A DNA stretch of 64,000 bases from Arthrobacter pascens. GTDB taxonomy: Bacteria; Actinomycetota; Actinomycetes; Actinomycetales; Micrococcaceae. Positions 26,536 to 34,658 of the stretch are shown here, one piece after another. Made by a program: the position numbers and the translations under genes. Under the pieces are notes generated by a model. The model made no database searches. It was not told the DNA's origin and saw only the letters and a list, made by a program, of their open reading frames with translations. How positions within the stretch are numbered: the stretch's first letter is position 1; each line of letters opens with the position of its first letter. The stretch covers positions 1,550,001-1,614,000 of the forward strand of contig NZ_JAUSXF010000001.1 in the NCBI RefSeq assembly GCF_030816475.1, read 5' to 3'.

Positions 26536-28326
26536 TCAAAAGGGACTTCTTACTATCAAATCCACGTTTTGGTCCTCCAGGCTTCCCACCACCTCATCGT
26601 GGTCAAGGCCTGGGTAGTTGGTAACAATCTCCAGGCTCAAGGCAGCCATGGATTGGGGGCTGTGGCGTTCATAGAGCACGCTTTCCGGGGAGGAGTGGTC
26701 TACCAAGGTGGCAACAATCGATAGCGTTCCGTCTCCGTTATCCAATAGTTCAACAATTCTTGATTGCTGGGGGTAATCGATAAGCGATGCAGTGGTGATT
26801 TCCCAGAATCCACCGCGGTCATACTTCGTTGCGTGCGGCGTTACCCTGTGCTTGTGAATGTGGCCGTTCATCCATGCCACAACATTGGGAAACCGGGAAA
26901 TGAGTCCTTGGACCGCTGAGCGGTTCAGCCTACGCTCCCCGCCGTGGTAAGACTCTGTGTTCTCCTCGAAGTCCGCCAGTGGGTGGTGGCTGAACAAGAC
27001 CACAAGGCGGTCTACGACTTTTGTTGTTGTCAGCCTGCCCTTCGAATCGTATGACCTCGAGGTAACTGCTTTTAGTTGTTCCTCAAGCCACTCCGCTTGA
27101 GTTGCGTCCATCACTGCTACGCCGCCGCCGTCCGGACTCGCTGTGTTCAGCATGATCCCGATAACAAGCGGCGATAAATCGAATGTGTAGTATGCGTGAT
27201 TCTCTAAACTCGGGCTGGATCTGCGCATCTCGTCATCATGCCCGCGATTCTCCAGCGAGTTCATGATGTCCGCCTTGCTGAATTCGCGACGAAGGCTAGA
27301 CGGAGTTACCTTTCGCGACGGCATCGATGCGATGAGGGACTTTCGTCCACTATCGCTGGAATGATTGACGTTCTCCCAAAAGTCCTGTTCGTCCATCCGG
27401 GGAGGTAGTTGGATCGGAAGCCGGTCTCCGACGCGAAGAGTGTCTATAAAACGTGTCTTCGCCGAAATCGTCTCCGTCGTCGAACGTCCGGCTTCGTCGT
27501 GATTGCCCACGCCGACGAACCAAGGAAAACGTGAACCTTCCGCTGTCACAGGCTTGATGGCGGCTTGGAGGAGTCCGGGGACGGAGGGATAGCCGTAAAG
27601 CGCCTTCCATTCATCGGGTGCCGTCAACGACGGTTCCGGTTCGGGGTGCCAAATTCTTCGCGACAGTTCGAGCGGGGCCGGCCCATGATCTTGGAGGCCC
27701 TCATAGGTGCTACCCGGGTGCGCTGTTACGGATTTACCTTCGAACACACCGATCCCGGCGGACAGTTCGGTGAGGGCAAACGAGTTCGTGAGGTCACCCG
27801 TCATGACGAGGCAATCAAGGGGTCGCTGACAAATAGGTCCCCGCGCGACCGCGTTGAGCTTCCGGACGGTTGCGTCCAGCACATGAACGGTCAGAAGGTC
27901 CTGCGGACGGAACAAACCTGAGATAGGAAATCCCTCCGAGAAGTCGAAGTCGAAGTACTGCCAAAGGAAGGACAGCCTCCCCGGGTTGGCAGCGTCGAGC
28001 ACATGACTGTCAGTCAGGTGGCCGAAAGCCGCCAGCCCTTTCCGTGAGTCCCTAGGGGCGCTGCTGCGAGGGCCCAATTCTTCTCGGACTTGCATCGTGA
28101 GAGCCGGGCCGAGCGCGAGTTGCCGGTAAGGCAGATCCGGCACACGTCGCGACCCGAGCACAACCGCGCCGTCCAGCGTGGTGGCTGGTACAACACACGC
28201 CTGCGGCTTCATGCGAGTGCCTCCCGACGATCCGGACATCCCGAGCAGCGTGATTCCCGTGGCTCCGGCTATTGACCACCTAATGGCTTCACGTCGAGAT
28301 ACTTGGTTCTGGTTCTGCTGTTGCAA
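26536..28326 (-). CDS. Tat-exported metallophosphoesterase (TIGR03767-like)
   Basis: This 596-aa protein begins with a twin-arginine signal (SRREAIRWSIAGATGITLLG), so it should be exported folded. Metallophosphoesterase motifs are FGHLTDSHVLDA near residue 100, VMTGDLTNS, FVGVGNHDEAGRS near 275, VLFSHHP and NGHIHKHR near 488, matching the actinobacterial family described as TIGR03767. Predicted action is hydrolysis of a phosphomono- or diester at the cell surface. In this locus a plausible target is a phosphopolyol polymer or its precursor, but that is inference. The start is TTG with AGAGG about 12 bp upstream. The gene sits between the glycerophosphotransferase and nucleotidyltransferase genes. 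Confidence 0.8.
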   Translation of the reverse strand: MQQQNQNQVSRREAIRWSIAGATGITLLGMSGSSGGTRMKPQACVVPATTLDGAVVLGSRRVPDLPYRQLALGPALTMQVREELGPRSSAPRDSRKGLAAFGHLTDSHVLDAANPGRLSFLWQYFDFDFSEGFPISGLFRPQDLLTVHVLDATVRKLNAVARGPICQRPLDCLVMTGDLTNSFALTELSAGIGVFEGKSVTAHPGSTYEGLQDHGPAPLELSRRIWHPEPEPSLTAPDEWKALYGYPSVPGLLQAAIKPVTAEGSRFPWFVGVGNHDEAGRSTTETISAKTRFIDTLRVGDRLPIQLPPRMDEQDFWENVNHSSDSGRKSLIASMPSRKVTPSSLRREFSKADIMNSLENRGHDDEMRRSSPSLENHAYYTFDLSPLVIGIMLNTASPDGGGVAVMDATQAEWLEEQLKAVTSRSYDSKGRLTTTKVVDRLVVLFSHHPLADFEENTESYHGGERRLNRSAVQGLISRFPNVVAWMNGHIHKHRVTPHATKYDRGGFWEITTASLIDYPQQSRIVELLDNGDGTLSIVATLVDHSSPESVLYERHSPQSMAALSLEIVTNYPGLDHDEVVGSLEDQNVDLIVRSPF

Positions 28327-28416
28327 TTGCTAAAGTGACCTCTGATGTTCCGGTGGGTTGGGCAATGGCATCAAGAACCGTGTGACCACTGAGCACCGGA
28401 TACCCTAGGAGCTCAC

Positions 28417-29118
28417 CTAGATGCTGGCGTTGGCCCGAGCCAGGTCGTCTGGGAAGTCAACCTCAACGGCATAGAATTCGCTGATGTCCACAGGAGTCCA
28501 CTTGACGTCGTCCTGCGTGATGGTGAGTTCGATTGCGCCCTCGAAGTAGTCCTGATCATCCACTTCAATCAGACGCTTGAGAAACTTCTTCTTATCCTTC
28601 GAACTGACATAATTAATGCCGACAGCCTCGCCCTGGGCCACGTCGGCCGGCACTCTTTTGGAGAGTTCCTGGATCTTCCCATCAGAGTCGGTTGTGTACT
28701 TGACTTCCTCGTCCGACACGGAGGAAACATCTACGGTGATGAAAGATTCGTCGCGCTTGATGTAGGGGATTAGCATGTCGAGGATGTCCGGGTCGAAAAC
28801 TACGTCTCCGTTCATCCAGAGCACCCCGCCCTTGGCGGAGTTGCGGATCGCTTTCAGGAGGCTCTTCGACGTGTTGGTCTGGTCAAAGTTCTCGTTGTAG
28901 ACGAATGAAGCGTGGGGCACATGTTCGAGAATCATCTCAAGTTTGAAACCCACGGCGATGGTAAGTCGCAACTTCTTTTTGCCAAACTTGTTCTGGAGAT
29001 TCTGGACCTGTTGGTGCATGATGGTCCGGCCATCGCTGAGTTCCGTCATAGGCTTGGGGTGTGGACGTGCAAGTCGCGTTCCCATACCGGCAGCAAGAAT
29101 TACGGCCTGGATTTTCAT
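28417..29118 (-). CDS. Nucleotidyltransferase (LicC-like sugar or alcohol phosphate NTP transferase)
   Basis: This 233-aa protein has the pyrophosphorylase signature VILAAGMGTRLARPHPKPM at residues 5-23, NTSKSLLKA, VLWMNGDVVFDPDILDM near 105 and a late PVDISEFYAVEVDFPDDL. The overall arrangement resembles LicC and related CTP:phosphocholine or sugar-phosphate nucleotidyltransferases. It should activate a phosphorylated small molecule for the polymer. CTP use and an alcohol-phosphate substrate would fit the glycerophosphotransferases nearby, but the sequence does not prove this. ATG 29118 is chosen because AGGA lies 7 bp upstream; an earlier in-frame start at 29175 lacks such support. Confidence 0.78.
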   Translation of the reverse strand: MKIQAVILAAGMGTRLARPHPKPMTELSDGRTIMHQQVQNLQNKFGKKKLRLTIAVGFKLEMILEHVPHASFVYNENFDQTNTSKSLLKAIRNSAKGGVLWMNGDVVFDPDILDMLIPYIKRDESFITVDVSSVSDEEVKYTTDSDGKIQELSKRVPADVAQGEAVGINYVSSKDKKKFLKRLIEVDDQDYFEGAIELTITQDDVKWTPVDISEFYAVEVDFPDDLARANASI

Positions 29119-29323
29119 AAGTGATTCCTGTTCGACAAGTGATCCGTTTGGCGGAAGCGCGAGCCGCGGCATCACTCAAGGTCGCCCCAGCGCCGTGTGA
29201 ACGGCCCGGTGGTCTCTTCCCCCTGGACAAGCATAACGGCACGGTCATGACTCACCCAAAGTGGCCCGCCTCGAAACCTTAATATAGGCGACCGCTTCTG
29301 CGACAGATCTCCATGGTCAAAGA

Positions 29324-30469
29324 TCAATGACCGGCGAATTCGTCGATCCGTAACCCGACACCAAATAGTTCCTCAATCGCGGCCAATGTTCGGGCTGAAG
29401 CCCTTCCGTCGCCATACGGATTTAGGGCGTTTGCCATGGTGGCAAAGTGTTCTTCGTCGTAGAGCAGCCGGGTTACCTCCGTAACAATGCGGTCCTCATC
29501 TGTCCCAATGAGCAGCACGGTGCCTGCGTCGACGGCTTCCGGACGCTCGGTGTTCTGCCGCATCACCAGCACCGGCTTGCCAAGGCTCGGCGCCTCTTCC
29601 TGCACGCCTCCCGAGTCGGTCAAGACCATATGCGCCATGGACATCAGGCGTGTGAACTCTCCGTATGCCAACGGTTCGGTAACCAAGACGTTTTTTTTGC
29701 CTTCGAGCGCAGGAAGCACCGCTTCACGCACCACCGGATTTTTGTGTATGGGAAGCACGATGACCAGATCCGGCTCGGCCTCTGCGATGCGGGCGAGAGC
29801 ACGTCCGACGCCGCGCATGATAGCACCCTGGTTCTCCCGGCGGTGTGTCGTGACCAGCAGGATGCGCCGGCCGCAAGCTACGAGTTCCTCCAACTTAGGG
29901 TCAGTAAACGTTATTTGCTTATCCACCGTTGCCAAGAGGGCATCGATTACAGAATTCCCGGTGACCACGATGTCAGCAGGATTGATGCCCTCGTTCATCA
30001 GATTGGTGCGACTGGTGCTTGTGGGAGCCAGGTGAAGGCGAGCGATCTGGCTGGTGATCTTGCGGTTGGCCTCCTCTGGGAAAGGTGACAGCGGGTCGCC
30101 GCTGCGCAGGCCCGCCTCGACATGTACCACCGGAACACCATGGTAGATGGCCGCGATGGCAGCGGCTGTAGAAGTGGTGGTATCGCCCTGGACGACGACC
30201 GCGTCCGGCCTCACCTGCAGGAACAGCTTTTCCAGGCCTTCCATTGTGCGCGTCATGATGGCGGAAAGTGACTGGCCTTGTTGCAGGATGTTCAGGTCGT
30301 GGTCTGGAACGATGCCAAACAGCTCGTTGACCTGGTCCAGCATCTCGCGGTGCTGTCCCGTGACCGTGACGACACAGTGAAAATGAGGGGATTCCATGAG
30401 CGCACTGACGATGGGAGCCATCTTGATGGCCTCCGGCCTGGTCCCGAAGATTGGCATGATGCAGTGCAA
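29324..30469 (-). CDS. wecB: UDP-N-acetylglucosamine 2-epimerase (non-hydrolysing)
   Basis: The 381-aa product interconverts UDP-GlcNAc and UDP-ManNAc in the cytoplasm. Hallmarks are PIFGTRPEAIKMAPIV at the N-terminus, VVQGDTTTSTAAAIA near 93, VVHVEAGLRSGDPLSPFPEE near 115, TTHRRENQG near 208 and LTDSGGVQEEAPSLGKP near 285. The length is normal for the family. The start is TTG at 30469, preceded by a strong AGGAGG 7 bp upstream; the ATG five codons later is too far from that site. It supplies the substrate for the WecC-type dehydrogenase at the other end of the locus. Confidence 0.92.
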   Translation of the reverse strand: MHCIMPIFGTRPEAIKMAPIVSALMESPHFHCVVTVTGQHREMLDQVNELFGIVPDHDLNILQQGQSLSAIMTRTMEGLEKLFLQVRPDAVVVQGDTTTSTAAAIAAIYHGVPVVHVEAGLRSGDPLSPFPEEANRKITSQIARLHLAPTSTSRTNLMNEGINPADIVVTGNSVIDALLATVDKQITFTDPKLEELVACGRRILLVTTHRRENQGAIMRGVGRALARIAEAEPDLVIVLPIHKNPVVREAVLPALEGKKNVLVTEPLAYGEFTRLMSMAHMVLTDSGGVQEEAPSLGKPVLVMRQNTERPEAVDAGTVLLIGTDEDRIVTEVTRLLYDEEHFATMANALNPYGDGRASARTLAAIEELFGVGLRIDEFAGH

Positions 30470-30531
30470 GGAATATCCTCCTGGATTCGGCGATGGTTGA
30501 GCTGGCAGCGTGAAGCTGCATATAGCGAGGT

Positions 30532-30819
30532 TCAGCCTAGGAACACCAAGGCGATGATCAGGGCGGGGACGCTGATGGCCACAAGAATCACTACCAGCAG
30601 TGCCACGAAGCGTTTGCGGCGATAAATCAATTCCTCGTGGTCTGAGTCCAGTTGGGCTGAGCGCTTAGCAGGTGCGGGCCGCTCCGCTGGCGGCAGTAAG
30701 GGTACCGGTTGCGTAACCGAGACGGGGAAGAAGCCATGTGTGTCCCGCCCTAATCGGCGACGACGCAGGTGCCGGGGAGCTGGGACAAGCGGCGACTCGC
30801 CGTCTGGAGTGTTCTCCAA
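30532..30819 (-). CDS. Small single-pass membrane protein of unknown function
   Basis: This 95-aa protein has a hydrophilic, proline- and arginine-rich N-terminal 65 residues and one membrane segment at the C-terminus (FVALLVVILVAISVPALIIA). I recognise no family. The TTG start is well supported by GGGAGGAGGA 8 bp upstream. It lies 62 bp upstream of wecB in the same direction and may be part of the same transcript. It could be a regulatory or scaffolding peptide of the envelope locus, but nothing in the sequence decides this. Confidence 0.6.
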   Translation of the reverse strand: MENTPDGESPLVPAPRHLRRRRLGRDTHGFFPVSVTQPVPLLPPAERPAPAKRSAQLDSDHEELIYRRKRFVALLVVILVAISVPALIIALVFLG

Positions 30820-30865
30820 ATTCTCGTCCTCCTCCCTTCTAACAAATGTAGATAGCGCTTACAGT

Positions 30866-31528
30866 TCAACCAATTTTCTTTTCAATTCTTACATCAGCGC
30901 CTGCTGAACCGCATTCCGGCCTAAAGGTCACGTCCAACAGGCCTCCGGTCTCAATAACAAACCGCCCCAGCCATTGGGCCGGGCTCAGGTCCGGGTGGGA
31001 AGCCACCACCTGTACCTCCGCCGTCGTGCATTGACCGATCAGCAGCCCGGCGCGAGCGACATGGTAACTGGAAGTCACAACCGAAACGGAGTGCCAGCGG
31101 TTGAGTTCAATCAGGCGCGCAATAGCCTTTGATTCCCCGCGCGTATCCATCCCCTCCGGCCGGAAACACACAAGTTCGGCATTCGGGAAAGCCGCATCAT
31201 CACAGGCCTCATCGGCCTTCGCGTTGCCCTTCGTCTCTGTATTTGAAAGCACCAGGACGGGGATCTGAAGTTCCTGCTGGAGTTTCCTGGCTTCCGGCAG
31301 CCGCTCCTCGGCCGAACCGCCCAACATGATGACGGCGTCCGTACGGTGCACTGAGAGCGGATCGACATACATGAATAGCTGTACCGCCAAAACCAGCCAC
31401 AGTAGGAAACACCCCACGGCAACTATGGCCACCCTGCGGGATGCCGTGATCACCCTACGGATGGAATGCTGCACGCCTATGAGTCTGTCACGGCCCTCCA
31501 ATGTGCCCAAAACGGGGCCTGCAGGCAT
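30866..31528 (-). CDS. YdcF/ElyC/SanA-type (DUF218) membrane protein
   Basis: This 220-aa protein has an N-terminal membrane segment (VAIVAVGCFLLWLVLAVQLF) followed by a DUF218 domain: DAVIMLGGSAEERLPEARKL near residue 64, VLVLSNTE, ESKAIARLIELNRWHSVSVV and SSYHVARAGLL. Members of this family act in envelope or lipid-carrier recycling; the activity is poorly defined. The start is uncertain. ATG 31528 has no clear ribosome-binding site, and a GTG at 31474 would still keep the membrane segment. The promoter region adjoins that of the truncated thiL copy running the other way, only about 30 bp distant. Confidence 0.75.
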   Translation of the reverse strand: MPAGPVLGTLEGRDRLIGVQHSIRRVITASRRVAIVAVGCFLLWLVLAVQLFMYVDPLSVHRTDAVIMLGGSAEERLPEARKLQQELQIPVLVLSNTETKGNAKADEACDDAAFPNAELVCFRPEGMDTRGESKAIARLIELNRWHSVSVVTSSYHVARAGLLIGQCTTAEVQVVASHPDLSPAQWLGRFVIETGGLLDVTFRPECGSAGADVRIEKKIG

Positions 31529-31545
31529 CTTGTCAGTGCCGCGCT

Positions 31546-31976
31546 GTAGCGTAGTGGCGTGCCTGAAATTCCGTTATCCGAAAAGACCCTGACTGTTGCC
31601 GGGTTGTCCGAATCCGACCTGCTGGCGAGGATTTTTCCGCGCCTGGAAATGGACGCCCGGCATGTGGCCGCCACAGTCCTTGGGCCCGGAGACGACGCCG
31701 CCATCATCTCCGCCCAAGACGGCCGGACCGTCATCAGCATCGACACCCAGGTGCAGGACCAGGATTTCCGGCTCCGATGGGCCAACGGTTACCACACCAC
31801 CGGGTTTGACGTGGGCTGGAAGGCGGCCGCGCAGAATCTCAGTGACATCAACGCGATGGGTGCCACAGCCACCTCCCTGGTGGTCAGCCTGACCTTGCCT
31901 CCGGGCACCCTTGTCAGCTGGGTGGAAGACCTTGCCGACGGCCTCGCCGCCGGTATCCGGGAACTCGGCGCCGAGG
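31546..31976 (+). repeat. Direct repeat 1: duplicated 5' part of thiL
   Basis: This 431-bp stretch matches 33605-34035 at a constant offset of 2059 bp. I count 12 mismatches by eye, all after the first 110 bp, most of them silent. Similarity stops abruptly after GCCGAGG at 31976. Confidence 0.95.
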
Positions 31977-31984
31977 TTTGGTGA
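31559..31984 (+). pseudogene. thiL: Truncated thiamine-monophosphate kinase copy
   Basis: A GTG start opens MPEIPLSEKTLTVAGLSESD and the frame follows ThiL up to AAGIRELGAE, then two foreign residues and a stop. It contains the N-terminal metal/ATP-binding part (LGPGDDAAII, SIDTQVQDQDFR) but lacks about 200 C-terminal residues, so it cannot be an active kinase. It differs from the intact ThiL at two residues (V to S and Q to S in that order) although it carries 12 base changes. It marks the right border of the accessory locus. Confidence 0.9.
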
Positions 31985-32076
31985 TGCCGGCGCCAATCCG
32001 CCGGCTTTTCTGCGCAAAATCAGTGCTGCGCGCAGATTCGGTCAGCCGGGTGGCCAGACTATAAACTACTGACCAA

Positions 32077-33462
32077 ATGACTAAAATTATCGAGGTTGAT
32101 CGCCCGCGCCGTACCGTCACGAAGGACGAGAACTTCGTTCGGGTGACTCCGGCGGCTAAAGGACTCAAATTCCTGGCTTGGGCCGGTGTGGTGGTGGTCC
32201 TCGCCCTGTTGACGTGGGCGCGCCTCCCTGCCATGGCACGCAAGACAGTATGGGCCGAGGACGGCGGTGTGTTCCTCAGGGACGTGCTAAGCCACGGTCA
32301 GCTGCGCAGCATTGCGTTGCCCTACGACGGCTACCTCCATGTACTTCCGCGTACGCTGGCCAGCGTTGCGCATGTCCTGGCGCCACTTCAGGGTTACGCG
32401 TTGGCAATGTCGCTCATGAGCTGCTTCGTTGTATCGCTCGTTTCTGTCGCTGTCTTCCACCTTTCCCGGTCCGTCTCCGCTTCCGTACCGGTACGGTGCA
32501 TGATCGCAGTTATCCCGGTACTGCTGCCGATTGGTCCGGAGGAAGTGCTTGGCAATGCCGCCAACCTGCACTGGTTCCTGCTATGGCTCATGCCCTGGTT
32601 GCTGCTGTATAAACCCAAGTCGCCGGTTGCGCGCGGGACGATGTTTGTTGTGGCATTCGTTAGTGCTGCCAGTGAGATCATCACCGGCATGTTCCTGCCC
32701 CTGGCCCTCTGGACAATGTTCCGGCGCCGCAGTTTTGCAGCACCGGCGGGACTACTTCTGGGCATCGGCGTGCAGTTGCTGACAACGTTCAACAATCCCC
32801 GGTTCGCCGGAGCCCCACTCAAGTATTTTCCGGACGGCTGGTCGGTCTTTATGGGTTTTGGATTGCTGCCGATCGGCTCAATCTGGCACCCCGACAGCCG
32901 TACCATGAGTTCAAACATCGTCTCGTTCGGGGCGTGGTCGCTGCTTGTCCCTGCACTCCTGGTCCTCGGGCTGCTGGTCTACACCGTTGTAACAGGTCGG
33001 CCCGAACTGAAGATCGCCGCCATAGGCACTTTCATCGCCGCCTGGATCTGCTGGATCGCGTCAGTCATGCTGAGCGGCAACATCATGTTCAACTATGCAA
33101 ACTTCACGGAGGCCGACTGGACGAAGGGGGGCATATTTGGCTACATGCGCTATGCGGCGGCCCCGGCAATGTTCCTGCTCCTGCTGCTCCCGCTCGCTGT
33201 AGCGGCCGCACTTGAACGACGGCGGTTATCGCGCCCCTCTTCCGCACTGGTTGCCTGGTTTTTCCTCGCCTTCCTCATGGTCAGTTACTTTCCTGCAACG
33301 ACCTTTCGCCAAGATGGCCCGGACTGGTCGGCAGGAGTGAATTCGGCCAGGGCCGCATGTCAAAGTGACCAGGCCTTGTCCAGCTCACCAGTGCTGGTTG
33401 CACCCGCGGGCTGGAAGTTTGCCCAGGTTCAAATTCCGTGTCAGGAGTTACGCGGACGTTGA
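32077..33462 (+). CDS. Polytopic membrane protein, GT-C-like, function unknown
   Basis: This 461-aa protein has about ten hydrophobic segments (for example FLAWAGVVVVLALLTWARL, MSLMSCFVVSLVSVAVF, LLVPALLVLGLLVYTVV, MFLLLLLPLAVAAAL). An acidic motif in the first outer loop (TVWAEDGGVFLRDVL) recalls the Asp/Glu motif of GT-C glycosyltransferases, which use polyprenyl-phosphate sugars outside the membrane. That assignment is tentative. The ATG at 32077 has no strong ribosome-binding site. The gene stands alone between the two thiL repeats, so it may have arrived with, or been captured by, the event that duplicated thiL. Confidence 0.6.
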   Translation: MTKIIEVDRPRRTVTKDENFVRVTPAAKGLKFLAWAGVVVVLALLTWARLPAMARKTVWAEDGGVFLRDVLSHGQLRSIALPYDGYLHVLPRTLASVAHVLAPLQGYALAMSLMSCFVVSLVSVAVFHLSRSVSASVPVRCMIAVIPVLLPIGPEEVLGNAANLHWFLLWLMPWLLLYKPKSPVARGTMFVVAFVSAASEIITGMFLPLALWTMFRRRSFAAPAGLLLGIGVQLLTTFNNPRFAGAPLKYFPDGWSVFMGFGLLPIGSIWHPDSRTMSSNIVSFGAWSLLVPALLVLGLLVYTVVTGRPELKIAAIGTFIAAWICWIASVMLSGNIMFNYANFTEADWTKGGIFGYMRYAAAPAMFLLLLLPLAVAAALERRRLSRPSSALVAWFFLAFLMVSYFPATTFRQDGPDWSAGVNSARAACQSDQALSSSPVLVAPAGWKFAQVQIPCQELRGR

Positions 33463-33604
33463 ACAAGATGCCTGCAGTCAACAGTGCACTGTCCGGCCGG
33501 CATCTCGATGTTCCTACGCAATGTTCCAGACCAATTCTGCTCCAGTCCGAGCATCACGGCTCATCGGGCCAGTGTCGGGCGCCATGCATTGTCAGTCCCT
33601 GACG

Positions 33605-34035
33605 GTAGCGTAGTGGCGTGCCTGAAATTCCGTTATCCGAAAAGACCCTGACTGTTGCCGGGTTGTCCGAATCCGACCTGCTGGCGAGGATTTTTCCGCG
33701 CCTGGAAATGGACGCCCGGCATTCGGCCGCCACCGTCCTTGGGCCGGGAGACGACGCCGCCATTATCTCCGCCTCCGACGGCCGGACCGTCATCAGCATC
33801 GATACCCAGGTGCAGGACCAGGATTTCCGGCTCCGATGGGCCAACGGTTACCACACCACAGGGTTTGACGTGGGCTGGAAGGCGGCCGCGCAGAATCTCA
33901 GTGACATCAACGCGATGGGTGCCACAGCCACCTCCCTGGTGGTCAGCCTGACCTTGCCTCCGGGCACCCTTGTGAGCTGGGTGGAAGACCTTGCCGACGG
34001 CCTCGCCGCAGGTATCCGGGAACTCGGCGCCGAGG
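33605..34035 (+). repeat. Direct repeat 2: 5' part of the intact thiL
   Basis: This is the counterpart of 31546-31976. It begins 13 bp before the GTG start of the intact gene. Just outside, both copies also share TTGTCAGT about 15-20 bp further upstream, so part of the promoter was duplicated as well. Confidence 0.95.
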
Positions 34036-34658
34036 AATGCTCAGTGGCGGGCGGAGACCTGGGCCGGGGCCGGGAAATTTCGGTCACCGCCGCGGTGCTG
34101 GGCACGCTCAACGGGGGCCGCGCCGTCCTGCGTTCGGGTGCCCGTCCCGGTGATGTCCTGGCTCTTGCCGGCACCGTTGGCCACGCCGCTGCCGGACTGG
34201 CGCTCCTGGAATCGGAGCTGGACGTCCACTCCCTGACACCTGAGCAGCGGGCGCTGCTGGACATCCAATGCAGGCCGCAGCCACCCTTGTGGGCCGGGCC
34301 CTTGGCCAGGACAGCCGGGGCAACCGCCATGCTGGACATTTCCGACGGTCTGGTCCGGGACGGGGCGCGGCTCGCCGGCGCCAGCGGGGCGGTTCTTGAC
34401 CTCGAACCCCGGGAGCTGGGACGGCTGGGCGAACGCCTGGGACCGGCGTCAGAACTGCTTGGCGTGGACCCGCTGACGTGGGTGCTGGGCGGCGGAGAGG
34501 ATCACGGGCTGCTCGCTACATTCCCTTCCGGCATTCAGCTGCCTTCCGGATTCACTGCGATAGGCTCAGTACAAGCCCTGGGGACCACCGAAAGCCCGGG
34601 CGTCAAAATTGCGGGCCGGGTCACTGGCGCCGGGGGATGGGATCACTTTGCAGACTAA
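33618..34658 (+). CDS. thiL: Thiamine-monophosphate kinase
   Basis: The 346-aa enzyme phosphorylates thiamine monophosphate to thiamine diphosphate with ATP, the last step of thiamine biosynthesis. It shows the ThiL pattern: LGPGDDAAIIS near residue 40, SIDTQVQDQDFR, GWKAAAQNLSDINAMGA, SVAGGDLGRGREISVTAAVL, TAMLDISDGLVRD and VLGGGEDHGLLATF. Length is normal. The start is GTG at 33618; no clear ribosome-binding site is visible and the gene may be leaderless or nearly so. Its 3' end overlaps the likely TTG start of the next gene by about 11 bp. Confidence 0.93.
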   Translation: MPEIPLSEKTLTVAGLSESDLLARIFPRLEMDARHSAATVLGPGDDAAIISASDGRTVISIDTQVQDQDFRLRWANGYHTTGFDVGWKAAAQNLSDINAMGATATSLVVSLTLPPGTLVSWVEDLADGLAAGIRELGAEECSVAGGDLGRGREISVTAAVLGTLNGGRAVLRSGARPGDVLALAGTVGHAAAGLALLESELDVHSLTPEQRALLDIQCRPQPPLWAGPLARTAGATAMLDISDGLVRDGARLAGASGAVLDLEPRELGRLGERLGPASELLGVDPLTWVLGGGEDHGLLATFPSGIQLPSGFTAIGSVQALGTTESPGVKIAGRVTGAGGWDHFAD

